Below are positions 50,035 through 61,670 of a stretch of DNA of 64,000 nt, piece by piece. The stretch is from Liolophura sinensis. Taxonomy: Eukaryota; Mollusca; Polyplacophora; Chitonida; Chitonidae. The translations under genes and the position numbers were made by a program. Position 1 is the first letter of the stretch. The number at the start of each line of letters is the position of its first letter. The notes under the pieces are model-generated. The model worked only from the letters and a program-made list of their open reading frames with translations. It ran no database searches and was not told where the DNA came from. The DNA lies in assembly GCF_032854445.1 (NCBI RefSeq), contig NC_088300.1:25217608-25281607 (forward strand). The letters run 5' to 3'.

Positions 50035-50460
50035 TCTACTTCAAAGCCATTTTCTGTCTGCATCAACTGTGCACGTTACTGCAGGCATTATGAGACAAAC
50101 AGCCAATTTTCACCTTAAGTTTCAACCAAAATATCGTGTGCAGTTGTATTATTTTCAATAGATCCATATAACATTTAAACAACTTGTTTTCAAAGAGTGA
50201 CGCTTCATTTCCTATTTAGCTTCTGTTTGCATAAATTAAAATGTCCAGTACATAAATAATTTAATTCTAACTACACAAATCCGGCGAACTATTCGCTTGC
50301 AGAATACAAATTTATGAATTAAATCCATTATGTCTGAACTTTTTTTTATCAATATAGGCTACGTTTTTTACCATGGGACAATTATCTGCAATTAAAAACT
50401 CTTGATTTGTCTACTTCAAAAGGTATTAAATGCTAATTCCATCTCTTTTTACATTCTTCA
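50035..50460 (+). repeat. Duplicated block F, right copy
   Basis: Partner of 47770-48200, same orientation, about 2.3 kb to the right. Confidence 0.5.
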
Positions 50461-50980
50461 AAGCCGGTGGAAGGAGCAAAATTATTTCAGAGTTCTTTTG
50501 CTCTTATTTTATGACAGTGCTTCAGGCTGTTGAAAAAACTGGTTAAAATTAGGCCATTTCTATCTAGTCGATGTTAATGTTAAAGAAGAAGAAAATTTAA
50601 ATATCAACCAAATACCATTGAAAAGAGTATGCATTTCCCCATAAAAAAATTTCTAAGATGTACCTCAAGTTGAGAAAATATAAATAAAATCAGCACCAAA
50701 ATCCGCTGTGGACGACTCCATTTTGCCTAAGGACTAGTCCTGAAGTCTTTTGTGTTAGGAGGAGAATTGCCGTCCCAAACCGCCGAAGCGCAGCTCGTAC
50801 ATTTCCGGTAGAACTCTTCTTCCAGCAGGTAGCTAACAGTATAGTTCTTTTTCCGCTTAACAATCGGGAAATCAGAAAGTCAGATGTAGGTTCCGAATTT
50901 ACACGAACAAGCCGGCAGTTTTAACGACTCTCACTGGCTGAGAGGCAGCACACACCCAGCATAAATTACAGGGTGTTAAG

Positions 50981-51166
50981 ATGGAGGACGCAATGAACGC
51001 GATTTATACCAGCTTTGCCGTTTTCAGACTAAAAAGGAAAAATCGCAAAGTTATGCAGCAGGCACCACCAGATAGAAAATATGTGCTCTTTTCAGCCTAT
51101 AGTGTCATTGTTTTAAGTTTTCTTCTCCTTTATCTTGCCGCCTCAAGGTTGACAGAAACTAATTAA
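50981..51166 (+). CDS. Possible small single-pass membrane protein (61 aa)
   Basis: ATG in good context (AAG before, G after) opens a 61-codon frame: a hydrophilic, basic N-terminal part (LKRKNRKVMQQAPPDRK, about residues 17-33), then one strongly hydrophobic segment (YVLFSAYSVIVLSFLLLYLA, about 34-53) and a short tail ending ETN. This is the layout of a tail-anchored or small integral membrane protein. The 250 bp upstream are richer in G+C than the surroundings, as expected for a promoter, and contain ATAAATTAC about 20 bp before the ATG. The frame is not repeated elsewhere in the window. No family is recognised, and an exon continuing beyond the stop is excluded only if this frame is the real one. 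Confidence 0.4.
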   Translation: MEDAMNAIYTSFAVFRLKRKNRKVMQQAPPDRKYVLFSAYSVIVLSFLLLYLAASRLTETN

Positions 51167-51269
51167 TTCTAACGTTGACAGAATATAACGGAAAATATGT
51201 GATTTAATATTTTATTACAATTGTTCCTGTTGTTGTTCCCCAAAACACCGCATTTCGTTGATCGAGAAC

Positions 51270-51445
51270 AGTACCACGCGATGAACACCGGTTCAATTCC
51301 CAGTCAGGTCATGCCTAAGTCATGCCTACAAGTAGCAGTCTTGACGCTTGATACTCGTGTATCAGTAGAGGGACATACCTAAAGACGCCTCGTCGCCACA
51401 TGGCTGAAAAATTATTATGTACGACGTAAAATTTATATACATAAA
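51270..51445 (+). mobile_element. SINE-B related element, plus orientation
   Basis: B-box-like GGTTCAATTCCC near 51291, a diverged body and a tail reading CACATGGCTGAAAAATTATT then GTACGACGTAAAAT, the SINE-B tail. The overlapping minus-strand 77-codon frame is a by-product. Confidence 0.6.
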
Positions 51446-51726
51446 TACATGCATTACAGAACATGCCAACAGAATCATTATGTGGCGTGGCATTCCTAAG
51501 CCCACTTTCAAAAAAGGTTGTGAATGGGTTTTTCGTGACTATTCCCATAGATCACTACGCCTAATAGCGGTATAACCCAGACGACGAAAGGTACGTACAA
51601 TTTGACTGATGAAGTTTTGTGATCGTGGTTTGTGGTGTCCTGATCATGGCGTAAACGTGAGGCAATAAAATAACAAACCAACTTTCCTACAAGAGGTTAT
51701 ATAACATCTGAAAGTCATCCGAAAGT

Positions 51727-51860
51727 TATATTTATTTGATTGGTGTTATACGCCGTACTCATGAATATTTCACTTATACGACAGCGGTCAACATTATGAT
51801 GGGAGGAAACCGGGCAGAGCCCTGGGGAAAACCACAACCATCCGGAAGTCTGAAGGTTAG
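51727..51860 (-). mobile_element. SINE-A copy, head truncated
   Basis: Reversed tail and body (TTTATTTGATTGGTGTTATA, GAAACCGGGCAGAGCCCTGG), ending at CATCCGGAAG. Confidence 0.85.
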
Positions 51861-51964
51861 ATGACACGAGACTGTGTTTCCAAGACACGATTGTTACATA
51901 AATGACTGGAGACTGTTTACATTGTTATCTTGCACGCGATTTTCAAATACGATATTGAACTATA

Positions 51965-52572
51965 ACTTTTGATAGCGGAGAAAATCATTAACTTTATGCA
52001 TCGGCCAGCAGTCAATCAACTTAACGATGGCAGACCAGGGTGAGTAGAATCTAAGGTACTCCGTTAACTGCCAGAGACCCTGGTTGGTATTACCATACTA
52101 ATTAATTATACTGAATGCACTAGCACCGATACAGCCTGGGTCATTACTGTAATAATTTTATTAATATCTTATGGCAGAAAATGGAACGTCTCCAGATTTT
52201 TTCTCATAGTTTTGGTATCAGAACATTTTTTGGCTATTGCGTGCTTTGAGGATTTTTTCTTTAGAAAATACCCCGTCGTCTAAATTGATTTATTGGGCAA
52301 TTATTTGCTGATGTCAAAGAAAGTGAATAGCGATAGCTTAACGCAATTGCCATGAAAATTCTACCTTTGCCACAACAGATAGTTATGTCAATGTCAAACG
52401 CAAAACACTAGGCATAAATTCCGTCGGCTGAGATCAACAAATGCGTAAATTTCTTTCATTTTGCCGCCTGGTTATCATCCCCACTCGGACAATCTGTTAT
52501 CAATCTCTTCCGCCCCATTACTGCTTGACTAAACCATTTTTATAAACAGCTGACATTTTGACACTTAGATAC
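51965..52572 (+). repeat. Duplicated block Q, copy 2 (left half only)
   Basis: Matches the left parts of copies 1 and 3, ending at GCTGACATTTTGACACTTAG, which copy 1 has as GCCGACATTTTGACACTTAA. The body is more diverged than in copy 1. Confidence 0.6.
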
Positions 52573-53569
52573 TGAAGATTATACCATCAAAGCGTTCTAA
52601 ACGAGAAAATGGCGTGTATGCGTATGGATTTACTATTGTATAGAAATTAGAACGGCCATAAATGACTTCTGCGATTTCAAGGTAACGTGGTGGTTGGAAA
52701 AAACTAAGCATTCGCCTGCTTGACGAGCAGCTTTTAAGGCACTGTAAGGTTTCGTCTTTGATTACCAATTTGAAGACTTTCTTATACACGAGAACAAAGT
52801 CTCAGGAATCAACCCATATACATGGACGAAAGTGCAGAGAAAGACGTCAATTCCAAGATTTCTTCCAACTCAAAACAAAATTATTTGGTTCGCCCGTAGA
52901 TTCAAATCGTGTGCCTGGGTGTTTTTAACTGTGTAGTTTTTAACTGCGTAGTTTTTAACTACGCGCTTAAAAGCACCCACTCACATGACGCTGGCCAAAA
53001 ATTAGTGCGGGGATTGGTTTCATGAGCTAAATTTCTTTATTTGCATCTTGGTTAACGCCAAATATACCCAAGGATTTCTCACTTAGATGATGGAGAAAAC
53101 TGGAGTGTCCGGCGTAAAACCTCAACCGTTGGCAAAAAACAAACAAACAAACTAATTCCGACGTACAAAGAACATCATATTTGTGTAAGATAGGCAGCCT
53201 CTTGGGAACATGAAAACCACATAAAAGCTCAACGTCGACAGCTTCCTGCCTCCAAAGCTTCGAAAAGTATAGAAGCCAGGTAACATCCTGAAAATGCCAT
53301 GTCCAGTATAGTTTTGAAACCACATCTAAACCAAATGATTGGAAGGTAAACACTTAAGAACGATGCTTTTTTCTGATATAATTAGATTCATTTCTGGCAT
53401 TCTTAGGGCTACCTAATGCTCCATTAAATAATTTGTTCATTATGTCGAGTGTGATATGAAATGCCACCAATATATATGATGACAGCTGTGTAACGCTCCT
53501 AGATTCATTTTGAGCAAAACAAAAGAACAGCAATTACATGACAAATTGAGCCTTAATAACTGTTACGAA
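52573..53569. other. Intergenic, no gene seen
   Basis: Contains a possible very old SINE-A fragment near 53036-53135 (TCTTGGTTAACGCCAAATAT). Frames at 52565-52789 and 53027-53353 on the minus strand lack coding-like features. Confidence 0.4.
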
Positions 53570-54790
53570 CCGCGTCTTTGAACATTGTTTTATATATTTT
53601 TTATATTTTTATTTGTCAGTGTCTGACCAACATTTCCCCCCCCCTCTCTCTCTCGCAAAATCCTTTTCCAAAACAAGTTTTAACACTAGCTCCCAAAGAC
53701 AAAGGTATGTAAGAAATTATACAAATAGGAAGTAAAGCCGGTAACTCACAAGAGAGAAGCGGTCATCAGTTTTCAATGATGTCGGGCAGACAGTGGATAT
53801 TCCAGGCATGAATTCCATATCAAAGTTCAAATTCGTAGTCCATGAATGAGTTCCAGGTCAAATAACAATTAAAAAAAGGTATCTCAGTCGCGCTTTGATT
53901 GCAACAGTTCATAAAGGCATCATGCAGATGTAATGAGCATGGCTGCCTTTACGGCCCCTAGCCCCAGGTTAAGCGGTATTAGATACAGTTCGAAAATGAC
54001 ACGCGTTACAGGCCTGCCCTGTAATTCAGTCGAGCGTTCTCGAGGCTTCGGTGTTTATGAGCTTAGTGTCATTGTCAACAGAGTGAACAGAATGGATATT
54101 GTGTCGGTATTGTAAACATGTTTACGATCAAACCGCCCAGAATTTTCTGTATGTTAGTGAATAAATATGAGAGACGGAGTTGTGAATCTCGCACTCATTA
54201 AATCAAGTCCACTTGTAAGCAGACATTTATTCCATATGAGAGCAGTCACGTTTATTGTCATTCACTGTGAAGAATTTTGCTGGGTTTGGAGATACTTGCT
54301 GTTTTTTGGAGACGTTATTTTGGAGCTTGTATCGCTCATTGTCTTTGTGCGATTACGTACATTTCATTCCAGTTTACCCTGAAAGTGACTTTGTGTATAT
54401 TTCCGAGGAAACATACATCGACAGCTTGGCATCAAAGAAGCTATGGTCAACCCGTCCGCCCTGAGAAGTTACACATTCACAGGCAGTTGGGGAATAAACC
54501 ACTTTTCGGACTGTCAACCGTAGATTGAGGAATTCATATTAACTCTGGATTTTATATTCAGTATGTGGACTGACTCGCCTTTGAAAGCCTGAATATTCCA
54601 TCCTGTACGAGACTATATATATATATATATATATATGTATACTATGTATATTATTGTCAGTTGAATTATTTGTCTAATTTGTTCAAATATATGTATTGAA
54701 TTTATTTAATCGTCTTCGTGTTTCTTTGTTTGATCTGGTGTGTAAGGCCTATCGCTGATCTGAGAGTAATTAAGCCAGTTGCTCCTCATC
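53570..54790 (+). repeat. Duplicated block E, right copy
   Basis: Partner of 13640-14740, about 40 kb away, same orientation. Has an AT-dinucleotide run (54614-54637) where the left copy carries a SINE-A, and an extra 0.3 kb near 53650-54010. Confidence 0.75.
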
Positions 54791-54989
54791 TTTATTTTGC
54801 GATAGTAGTAGCCTTACAATAACAGTCGTGTGAATAAAACTTGATAACAGTCAAATGTTCTCTTTGGAGCAAAAGAGATTCCATTGATTTATAATTGAAT
54901 CATACTGAAAACTAGCACTTCAAGGAACGTTCTCGTAAATCTTCGAGTACATACATACAAAGTTAGAACATACACACACCAGCTGTATT

Positions 54990-55095
54990 TTTTATTTGTT
55001 TCACTGATGTTTTACGTCGTACTCAAGAATATTTCACTTATACGATTTACGCCAGCATTATGATGAGAGAAAACCAAGCAGAGCCGAGGTCACCC
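54990..55095 (-). mobile_element. SINE-A copy, head truncated
   Basis: Reversed tail (TTTTATTTGTTTCACTGATG) and body (AAGAATATTTCACTTATACG, AAACCAAGCAGAGCCGAGG). Confidence 0.8.
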
Positions 55096-55835
55096 CCTTG
55101 AAGAAACAAGATTTCATCTTTTCTATGCTGATTGGCATAAATAAATACCTTTTGTCACACATAGTGTTATTAATGATTTATACAGAGTACACAGCTCCCT
55201 ACCAAATGATCTTTTCAATAAGGTTCTGGCCATTACAACAAGTAACCAGTGTGATGACGCGCAAGAAACGAACCACGTTTTTGTTGGAACAGAAGACAAA
55301 CATTTCGTAATGTTGCATCGCCTAGACGGAATATCTACACATTGTCAGATTGAAAGTAGTGTTATTTTGAGGAGATATAATTTCGTTGCAAATGACCAGA
55401 TGAAATTATGCATATTGTCCCAAGTCATTCTGTGTCTCCCTAAGCAAATGTTTAATCTGCTATTCTTGTTTCATTCTTGTGTGTTCTCACAAAAATTTTT
55501 CTATCCAGTTATTGAACTCGAATTTATCTCTTCTTTTATATCTAAATCAGCATTTCTCCTTATAATTTTCAAATCTGGAAGGAGAAATGGATTTTCTCGT
55601 AGTATATACTGTTTATGTCTTTCTTAAAGGATGTCGAAAAGAAGTTGTTATAATTCAAACCCCCACTATCAACTCGATATTAAGAACGACCTGTCGCGGA
55701 GATTCAATATCAAGGTTGACAGAAATTGGATTCCAACAAAATCACAGCTTGATTATTTATTATTTAACATAAACCATATGGTCATACGATAATTTGTGCA
55801 CACTGTAATCTGTAAGACTGCAAAGATTCAATAAC
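55096..55835. other. Intergenic, no supported gene
   Basis: Three overlapping frames (55098-55310, 55310-55627, 55587-55772) are AT-driven and have no domain or recurring partner. Confidence 0.35.
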
Positions 55836-56670
55836 GCGTCTGGGGATGCCTTTATACATGTACGGCGTGTGTACAAATGGTAATCTCGGAAAGCATTCCT
55901 GCAAGACTGGATTGTGATGACCATGAGGTCTGCCAGGGCTAAGGGCTCAATCCCTCGTCTGTGCATGCCTTTATGGCCTGTGTACAAATGACAGTCTCGG
56001 TTTAGCATTCCTGGAAGGCCAGATTGTGGTGGCCAAGAGGTCATTCGGGTGATTTCAGGGCTCAATCCCGCGTCTGAATTGGTTAGAGGGTGGATACAGG
56101 GCTCAATCTAGCGTCTTGACATGCGCATATATGTCATGTGTACCACTGACAATCTTGGATAAGTGTTCCTGTAAGACCGGGTTGTGAGTGCCTGGAAATC
56201 CGTCATACGGTGGATGCAGGGCTCAATCGCGCGTCTAGGCATGCCTATATATTTCGTGCACAACTGAAAACCTTGGTTTAGCATTCTTGTAAGACTGGAT
56301 GTGGGCGCCAGGAGGTCCGTCACACCATGGATGCAGACGGGTTCATGGGTCAATCTTGGGTTTGTCATGTGCACGGCTGAAAATCTTGGTTTAGTGTTCC
56401 CGTAAGACTGGGATGTGATGACTGTCAGAGGGGTCCAAGGCTCAATTCCGTGTCTGGGCACATGTCGAATCTACAATTGACAATCAGCTTAGCTTTCCTG
56501 TAAGACGCGTAAGGATGTGGGATGTGGTGACTGTGGGGTCGGTCAGACGGGTTCAGGGTTCCATCGGGCGTCTGGACATACCCTTATATTCAGCGTTCCT
56601 GTAAGATTCAGTTGTGGCGACTGTGGGATCCGTCAGACGGGAGCCCAGCGTCTGAACAGGCCTTTATGTT
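55836..56670 (+). repeat. Degenerate satellite, ~95-125-bp units
   Basis: Seven or eight diverged units anchored by GGCTCAATC.CGCGTCT-like segments (near 55947, 56062, 56222, 56443 and 56557), with GTTTAGCATTCCTG.AAG and GGTCCGTCA segments between them. Minus-strand frames through it (56065-55760 and 56461-56108) share residues only because of the repeat. Confidence 0.75.
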
Positions 56671-56689
56671 ATTGTTATTTACCTGTGTA

Positions 56690-56870
56690 TTCACTGTTTC
56701 TTCCCTCTAAATGTACAAATCTCTTTCCACACCGTAGGCTATATCAATTTATCCATTTTTCAGCCTAAAATTATAGCTTATCATTGTCGAGGTAATAGCA
56801 GGCTAATCTAACGGTTAGTAGCTTTTTAACGTGACAGCCGGAGAAATAACAGTCGTCATGGCGCTCAATT
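56690..56870 (+). repeat. Duplicated block G, left copy
   Basis: Resembles 60000-60220: GTAGGCTA.A.CAATTTA, AATAGCAGGCTAATCTAAC.GT, GAGAAATAACA and CATGGCGCTC. Confidence 0.6.
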
Positions 56871-57299
56871 TGTGTAGACGGGAAATACGAACAAATTAGA
56901 CAACTGCGGGTTTATAAGAAGAGCAGCACTCATGGCACTCATGGGTTATCATTCCACATCAGCAAGGATCTTAGTTCTTCTGTACACAGTTTCATCTCTT
57001 GACCTCTTTCGGTGTTAACTGCACTGGCACCTAATAACATTGAAGCAAAAATTATTTCAAAAGCTCATTAGATTACATTGAACAAAGCTTCATATTCACA
57101 TATAACGATCATGAATACATAATGTCCTCAATATTATCTGAGACAGCAGTTGCGAGAACATGACTTTCTGGCTATGACGTTCCAGTGAGACGGTAGTATA
57201 AATATTTGGGTCTGCCTTCTGAAGAAGAACACGGTTGTGTTACAGGACCAACATAATGTTAAAAATAACGCCAAACTCCGTTTGGCAAATTACTGACGA

Positions 57300-57490
57300 G
57301 CCTCCAAATATGAGTCTTATCGCTGGAAGACAAATCGCCTTAAACGAACGTTAGACCGCTTATTGTCATCAAGGCCCCACGAAACGGTGAAATTGGGCGA
57401 ATCTACAAATTCCCTGTCCAAGCTTTGAAGGCACATCTCGTGTGACCTGGTGATTAACAGGCAAGCAGCTTAACCACTGCACCATGTGCG
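57300..57490 (-). mobile_element. tRNA-derived SINE head, low confidence
   Basis: On the minus strand, CACATGGTGCAGTGGTTAAG resembles an A box region and a weak B-box-like segment follows about 40 bp later. No tail is recognised. Confidence 0.3.
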
Positions 57491-57639
57491 TGAATGTAGA
57501 GATACGGTCAGTTTTTGTCAATAGGAGGCCAGACTGATATGACACTAGATTATGCCTTAAGAACAGATTCTTACATAAATCACAGAGAAACCATTCACTA
57601 TGCTATCTCACACACGACTTACAGACCTGATATTGGTCG

Positions 57640-58800
57640 ATAACTTTTGATAGTGGAGAAAGCCATCAACCTTGTGTACGGACCGGCAGTAAATCACCTT
57701 AATGGTGAGAGACCAGTGTGAGTGCAATCTTACGAACTCGATCAACCACAAGAGCCTCTTTTTGTTATCATTTTCATTAATCACATTGAATACACTACCA
57801 CACTTTAAAACACTACAGACATAGTCAATATCAGTATTGCAAAAAATTTATAAATATGCAACATTTCTAGAAGTTTATCCTCTTACTTTGGCATCAGTGC
57901 ATTTTCTGGATGTGGCGCCTCTTGTACCGCAGTATTTTGTTACATCTCCCAATACACAGTTAGCTAAATTGATTTATTGAGTAATTAGGTTTTGCCTTCC
58001 TGGAATCAAAGTCTATAGTTGCCTTGCTGATGAGGAAGATTGTTTAACGTAATTATATCACAAACTGGCGAAGAACATTCAGTGCACATTTTCTTCCAGT
58101 TTGCCATCTGTAAGGTGAAAGGTCTTTTTCTTATCATCCCAGCTAGACAACGTTAAGAAAAAATAAAAAACCGCTTTCACCTGCAACTATGATATTTGCA
58201 CTGTAATGTCGGAGCCTAATTACGCATGTTGAAGTCTGCGTGGTTTTACGAAGGTTTAGTATTTATTACAGTTATAAACCACGGCGAAATGGAGTGAAAT
58301 GCATTTTTCTTTGAATAGAGGTATATTGATCATTGGCAAGAGATAGTTCATCATTTTCACTAATTCCAGACAATGATATGGTATAATAAAAAATAAATAA
58401 ATAAATAAATAACTACATTATAAGATAATCACGATAAGATTATACTTATACTACTACTAATAATAAAACTAATAACTGTAAATGTAATGATTATAATTTA
58501 ATATATTAGACCATGTTAGTCCATAAAAGACCATGCAAACGAAGCAAACTGTTCGCTTACATGCTAGACCTCACGGGATAAGGTCCATAGAGTTTTGCCC
58601 TAAACAGATTATTTTGCCTTTCATGTGATGAAAGATTTGTCGAATCAGAAATGCACGCATGCCGTAACTCAACAAAATACCATATCACTGTAATGTCACG
58701 TGATACAATATTAAATTATCTCTTGATGCATATCTACACTGTTTAATGAGGTACATGTGTGTGAGTCGCTGTTACATGAATGGAGATAGTTCTTTTGGTC
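57640..58800 (+). repeat. Duplicated block Q, copy 3
   Basis: Matches 48270-49320 over most of its length, 9.4 kb apart, same orientation. An ATAAATAAATAAATAAATAA run (58392-58411) and a locally TAA-rich stretch interrupt it. Confidence 0.7.
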
Positions 58801-59061
58801 CTTTAGTTAGATCGATCTAACAATGACTTTTATATGATCTTTACTTGTATTTTTTTTTTTACTTGTAATCTCCAGGAACAAACTGGTAAATTAATTTGAA
58901 CACGGTGCAGGAAGGATAGTCTTAATTTGATGTCAAAATAAAAATATGAAAATACCAATCAAACTGCATGGACCAGCATTAATGCAATCATTTTTTCCAT
59001 AAAAATAATGTTCTCTTCACCAAATTGTTACATGTAATTCTTTGTTTTACCTCCCCAGATA

Positions 59062-59120
59062 TATTATTTATGTGATTGATGTTCAACGCCCTACTCAAGC
59101 CTTTTCCCAGTTGTATCACG
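59062..59120 (-). mobile_element. SINE-A tail fragment
   Basis: TTATTTATGTGATTGATGTT then CAACGCCCTACTCAAG and a scrap of body; stops just before the minisatellites. Confidence 0.55.
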
Positions 59121-59146
59121 GTCCTATGGAATCGAAGTGCTTGGAG

Positions 59147-59240
59147 TAAGTCACCGACCTTCACCACAAGTCACCGACCTTCGCCACAAGTCACGACATT
59201 CGCCATAAGTCACCGACATTCGCCATAAGTCACCGACCTT
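59147..59240 (+). repeat. 20-bp minisatellite
   Basis: About five units of AGTCACCGACCTTCGCCACA with small changes; one unit has lost a base. Confidence 0.85.
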
Positions 59241-59242
59241 CC

Positions 59243-59783
59243 ATGAACACACGATTCCATGTGTGACGAACCTGATAAACACACGACTCCGTGTGTAACG
59301 AGCCCGATGAACACACGACTCTGTGTGTGACGAGCCTGATAAACACACGACTCCGTGTGTGACGAGCATGATAAACACACGACTCCATATGTGACGAGCC
59401 TGATAAACACACGACTCCGTGTGTGACGAGCCTGATAAACACACGACTCCATATGTGACGAGCCTGATAAACACACGACTCCGTGTGTGACGAGCCTGAT
59501 AAACACACGACTCCGTGTGTGACGAGCATGATAAACACACGACTCCGTGTGTGACGAGCCTGATAAACACACGACTCCGTGTGTGACGAGCCTGATAAAC
59601 ACACGACTACGTGTGTGACGAGCCTGATAAACACACGACTCCGTGAGTGACGAGCCTGATAAACACACGACTCCGTGTGTGACGAGCCTGATAAACACAC
59701 GACTCCGTGTGTGACGAGCCTGATAAACACACGACTCCGTGTGTGACGAGCCTGATAAACACACGACTCCGTGTGTGACGAGC
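59243..59783 (+). repeat. 32-bp minisatellite, 17 units, hairpin in each unit
   Basis: Unit GACGAGCCTGATAAAC plus ACACGACTCCGTGTGT. Seventeen near-identical units, most variation at the two ends and in a few interior units (CCATAT for CCGTGT, CATG for CCTG). ACACACGACTCCGTGTGT contains 7-bp inverted arms around ACTC. Because 32 is not a multiple of three, all three minus-strand frames stay open, giving spurious 139-, 166- and 193-codon frames. Confidence 0.95.
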
Positions 59784-59999
59784 AAGATCATCTGATGGAG
59801 GACAATTCATCGAAAATTATTCGGTTTGATGCAAACACATCAAGCTGAATATTCACTGAAATACTCTTTCTCGGGAGCCTACAAGAATGACAACCAACAT
59901 ACCAAATGACCTGATAGTGGCATTAGCCAAGAATGTCAAACAAACGACTTCTAATTCATGACTTCTACTGTTCTTTCCAGAGCCTTTTCTATCGTGTTT

Positions 60000-60220
60000 A
60001 CCCCTCGTCAACGTCATTGTCTACTTATTCAGCTGTCTGATCACTTTTTCTGGCCTCTTTATGTAATCTCGTTGCACACAGTAGGCTAATACAATTTACC
60101 CAGTTGTCAGACTCAAATTATAGGTTATCAATGCCGAGCTAATGGCAGGCTAATCTAACTGTAAGCACGTTCTTTACATGACAGTCAGAGAAATAACACA
60201 GCCTTCATGGCGCTCGGTTT
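60000..60220 (+). repeat. Duplicated block G, right copy
   Basis: Partner of 56690-56870, same orientation, 3.3 kb apart. Confidence 0.6.
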
Positions 60221-61599
60221 ATGTACAAGTGATATCTTAGTTAAACAACCACCGGTTACTCAGTGACAGCAATGAACAGCTCTCGGTCTTCCGTGTGTAA
60301 GGCTTCTGGTGCACACCAATTCATTCCTTGATCAAATTTAAAAGTGGAACACTACTTCCAAATTTAACTGTATCTGCAGTTATTTGATGAGAAAAATTAA
60401 TAGAGAAATAGCACCCTATAATTCACCCAAGGGTCTGTACATCTGCAACTAGCATGACGGCCTGTTAACTACAAATGTATGCCCGTGACATTTGTCCTTA
60501 ATTAAAAGCAGTCCTAAAATTATGTCATCAAAAGAAATCGAAAAAAGCCATGTGAGATGGTGATGGCTGACTTTGAGTGCTGAGATCAATTTATCAAACC
60601 TGACGCATGATTATTTCTAGAGAAAAAGAATAATGGAGTCTTTCTAACATGATTAGATTTGTTATTTTATAATGAGAGATTTTCTGTTATGTTCTGTCTT
60701 TTTAAAATCTTACATAATGTGTCTGAAATTCGATTAAGTTTGAGAAAGCTTATAATGTTTCGTTGGTGTAGCAAACTAGTACGTGCAAGATATTGAGAAG
60801 CTTTAAACAAAAGAACCACGCAGTGTTTTAATAACCAGTTCAAGTTATATTTTTCGGGAGAGGAGGACGATTTTAAACGAGTATTTGTTGATCATCGAAT
60901 TTTAACCGATTCTTCTCTTTGGTTTTGTCTTAAGTCAATTTTTAAGTCATTCTTAAGTCAAGAGTTTTCGTGTTACTTTTTGACGTCATTACCCTCATGT
61001 CGAAAGCGATATCTGGTTCATAGTTCTATCAAGATGTGGTTGAAATGCTGTAACGTTAAGGCCTAATGATATATCTATTCACTCTAAGTATTTGTTTATC
61101 GCCATCGGCCCTTGGTCATTTTTATCTTGCGATCGAATTCCAGCACGGCTTTTAGCCAGAACATTTGTCATATGTGTGATAAATGGCGTTTGTTTACCCA
61201 CAAGAATGTATATTAAAATATAAATTGTATACTCCCAGTTCAGTTTGCCACTTTACATCAAAGTCGGAAATTATTATATTTGAAAGCTTGAAGATCACGC
61301 AACCATTTTGTGTCAAGTTTTTTTATTCTTAAACCAATTTACAAAATTTTATGAACCACAATGGGGGCGGAACGTCACATAATTTGGGGAGGTTTGTGAA
61401 GGAGAGGAACTGCCATCTGAGATGTGATGTTCTAGGGATTGTTTATAAAAATCGAGATTTATACTCCCTGTATAAGAGAAGCAGTAACAAAATTACTGTT
61501 CTCAGCCACCTTCTTCCAGGCAAGATATCAGTAACATCAACAGACATTTTGTTTTAATTGTTTGTTTCCGAACTACGCAAATAACATTATCACCAATAC
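60221..61599. other. Intergenic, no gene seen
   Basis: AT-rich; the 68-codon frame at 61351-61557 has no recognised domain. Confidence 0.45.
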
Positions 61600-61670
61600 T
61601 AAAGTCATAGGTCTAACCTCTTTCAGGATTTCGAGTCAGACGCTACAACCTCTCGGCCATTAGTCTGGCT
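61600..61670 (-). other. tRNA-Ser-like relic
   Basis: On the minus strand ATGGCCGAGAGGTTGTAGCG resembles the D-arm/A box of a class II (Ser) tRNA, followed by GACTCGAAATCC, which fits an anticodon loop with CGA. The anticodon stem is mismatched, and the T-arm is reduced to a degenerate GGTTAGACCT; the acceptor stem does not close. Read as a tRNA pseudogene or the head of a SINE. Confidence 0.4.

Noticed and set aside
56108-56461. 117-codon minus frame resembling the frame at 55760-56065
   Set aside because: Both come from the same degenerate satellite units.
59243-59783. CRISPR-like regular array
   Set aside because: Units are contiguous without unique spacers, and the genome is eukaryotic.
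59151-59810. Long minus-strand frames of 139, 166 and 193 codons
   Set aside because: They are three readings of the 32-bp minisatellite, all open because 32 is not a multiple of three and the unit has no stop in those frames.
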